DNA of 64,000 nucleotides from positions 44,312,112 through 44,376,111 of the forward strand of contig NC_052613.1 of assembly GCF_016545825.1 (NCBI RefSeq). The letters are read 5' to 3'. The notes beneath the pieces are model-generated. The model made no database searches. It saw nothing but the letters and a program-made list of their open reading frames with translations, and was not told the origin of the DNA. Below, piece after piece: positions 62,899-64,000 of the stretch. The first letter of the stretch is position 1. Every line of letters starts with the position of its first letter. Position numbers and translations under genes: made by a program. This stretch comes from Eucalyptus grandis. Lineage: Eukaryota > Streptophyta > Magnoliopsida > Myrtales > Myrtaceae.

Positions 62899-63922
62899 TA
62901 AGAGTGAGCAGCCATCCCAAGTCAACCTTAGACTAATCCTGGATCGGCCCAATCTTATTGTTCCTAGTTTGATTTTGAAGGGGACTAGATTGATTCTTAA
63001 TCCTAATATCCTTAGACTAATATTGTGCGGGTTGATTTTCGTTTCTAAAAGTTTAGGGTTGGTATGGATTGTACCAATCTTGACTATATATATTATTTAT
63101 AATATTATTACATCTATTGTAAAGAGTAAATCCTAAATTAAACAACATCAAACGACTATATATTAGATTTGTATATATTAATAGAGTAAAAAAAATAAAG
63201 AGAGATAAAGAAAAGAAAGGCTTTTTTTCAAGCCTTACTTTTTGTGTAATATAAGATAGTATTATCCCTTTTCATTTGGGAGAGATGGCTGAGTGGACTA
63301 AAGTGTCGGATTGCTAATCCGTTGTACTAGTTTTTTGAACATTCTCCTTCTCCAATACTCTTGTGCTCCTTTCTTTTTTTATCCTATTCAATTTTGACTT
63401 TAAAGAAATAACTTTTTCTTTGTGAACAACCTCGCCTTGCTTGTTGAATGACGCTCGCACCGCTCGTTGCTTGGCGCATGCGCCGCTGGTCACTTGACGC
63501 TCGTGTCGTTCGCCTCTCTTCACTAGCCCGCTCATCACTAAGTAAATCATAAGGAAACAAAGCCCTAAATTAGAAACTCTCTTCACTTGTAACCAATGCT
63601 CGCCGTTAATCACTCTCCTCGTGGCTTGTTTTGTTCGCTCACCTCATAACTCTCTCTTTCTCACGGCTTGCCTCCATTGATGGATATATAATTTAAAATA
63701 GCATATTTATCTTTTCAGTGAATATAAAAAATGAAACAAAAGAAATCATTAGTTGATCGCGAGTTGATCTTAAAATTGAATCAAAATCATAAGATCGGTT
63801 CGGTCCCTAGTTCTAGGCTCAACCGGATTGATTATTGGTCCCAAAAATTACAAATTAACACGGTACGGATTGATTCCTGAGTTAAGTTTGAACTGGCCTA
63901 ATCCGGACTTTGATCATTCCTA
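62899..63922. mobile_element. hAT-like element carrying plastid-derived DNA
   Basis: 1024 bp bounded by TAAGAGTGAGCAGCC and, reversed, TAGGAATGATCAAAG, with TAATCATA / TAATCACG outside (62891-62898, 63923-63930; 6 of 8 match). The paralog at about 59915-59930 (CAATCACGTGATCAAGCG) lacks it. The middle contains chloroplast DNA (63195-63336). The remaining interior is unrecognised. The target duplication is imperfect, so the exact ends are tentative. Confidence 0.55.
63195..63336 (+). pseudogene. trnS-GCU: Nuclear insertion of chloroplast DNA with truncated trnS-GCU
   Basis: From 63279 the sequence GGAGAGATGGCTGAGTGGAC, then GGATTGCTAATCC with anticodon GCT at 63313-63315, is that of the chloroplast serine tRNA. 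The preceding ~85 bp (ACTTTTTGTGTAATATAAGA, then CCCTTTTCATTTG) fit the psbI-trnS spacer. It breaks off in the variable arm near 63336, so the T-arm and acceptor 3' side are missing and no functional tRNA can form. A substitution (CGG to TGT/TCGG region) and the truncation mark it as an old nuclear plastid insertion rather than the organelle copy. Confidence 0.85.
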
Positions 63923-64000
63923 TAATCACGTGATCAAGCGTAAGCGTTCGGGACGGACTTCTTCATTAAATAATATTTCTTTTTCTTCATCGAATCATTA

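Larger units (their letters stand above)
62036..64000. repeat. Segmental duplicate of 59360-60840 (copy b)
   Basis: Second copy of the segment, broken by hAT-like elements at 62053-62613 and 62899-63922. After the last insertion it resumes with TAATCACGTGATCAAGCG and runs to the window end, where it carries the empty site for the Harbinger-like element of copy a. Confidence 0.75.

Noticed and set aside
63279..63336. Functional tRNA-Ser gene
   Set aside because: The T-arm and 3' acceptor strand are missing and the match is to a chloroplast gene, so it is a nuclear plastid fragment.

Overview
This is nuclear DNA of a woody-type eudicot. Genes have introns with plant-style GT-AG borders, spacers are AT-rich, and there are typical plant MITEs, a solo LTR and an insertion of chloroplast DNA. 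The gene content fits many eudicots. Myrtaceae is a guess I cannot prove from the sequence.

The window is organised around a large tandem duplication. Three copies of a ~14 kb unit lie in the same orientation: unit 1 (about 1-14138), unit 2 (about 14139-29095) and unit 3 (about 41038-55245). Each unit holds, left to right: the last exon of a SABATH-family methyltransferase (+ strand, upstream exons missing); a four-coding-exon RNA-dependent RNA polymerase 1 gene (RDR1, - strand) with a pyrimidine-rich leader and TATA box; a ~3.4 kb spacer; and a SEC14-like CRAL-TRIO lipid-transfer gene (- strand). Homology between units 2 and 3 continues past the unit, through the SEC14 5' exons (to about 31465 and 57660). 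Beyond several insertions it resumes at 35737-36900 and 57690-59450.

The copies have different fates. RDR1 copy 1 is intact (1115 aa). Copy 2 is intact except for a 2-bp loss in a CT run that replaces the last ~12 residues with ~27 others. Copy 3 has a nonsense codon at position 45. SEC14 copy 1 lost exons 1-3 at the duplication junction (~14138). Copy 2 has GTG where copy 3 has its ATG. Copy 3 is intact (243 aa). The pattern of shared differences is mosaic: unit 1 looks like unit 3 on its left and like unit 2 on its right, which implies unequal exchange or gene conversion.

Between units 2 and 3 (31.4-41.0 kb) and right of unit 3 (57.6-64 kb) there are no convincing genes. These stretches hold mobile elements whose ends and target duplications can be read directly: two PIF/Harbinger-like elements (one of them inside unit 2), a fold-back Mutator-like element, a short Mutator-like MITE, a 2.85 kb solo LTR and two hAT-like elements. 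One hAT-like element encloses plastid DNA with a truncated trnS-GCU. Several insertions are confirmed by paralogous empty sites in the same window.

Functionally, RDR1 makes double-stranded RNA for secondary siRNAs in antiviral, salicylate-linked silencing. The amplified locus is therefore best read as copy-number evolution of an RNA-silencing gene, with the flanking genes carried along and partly destroyed.
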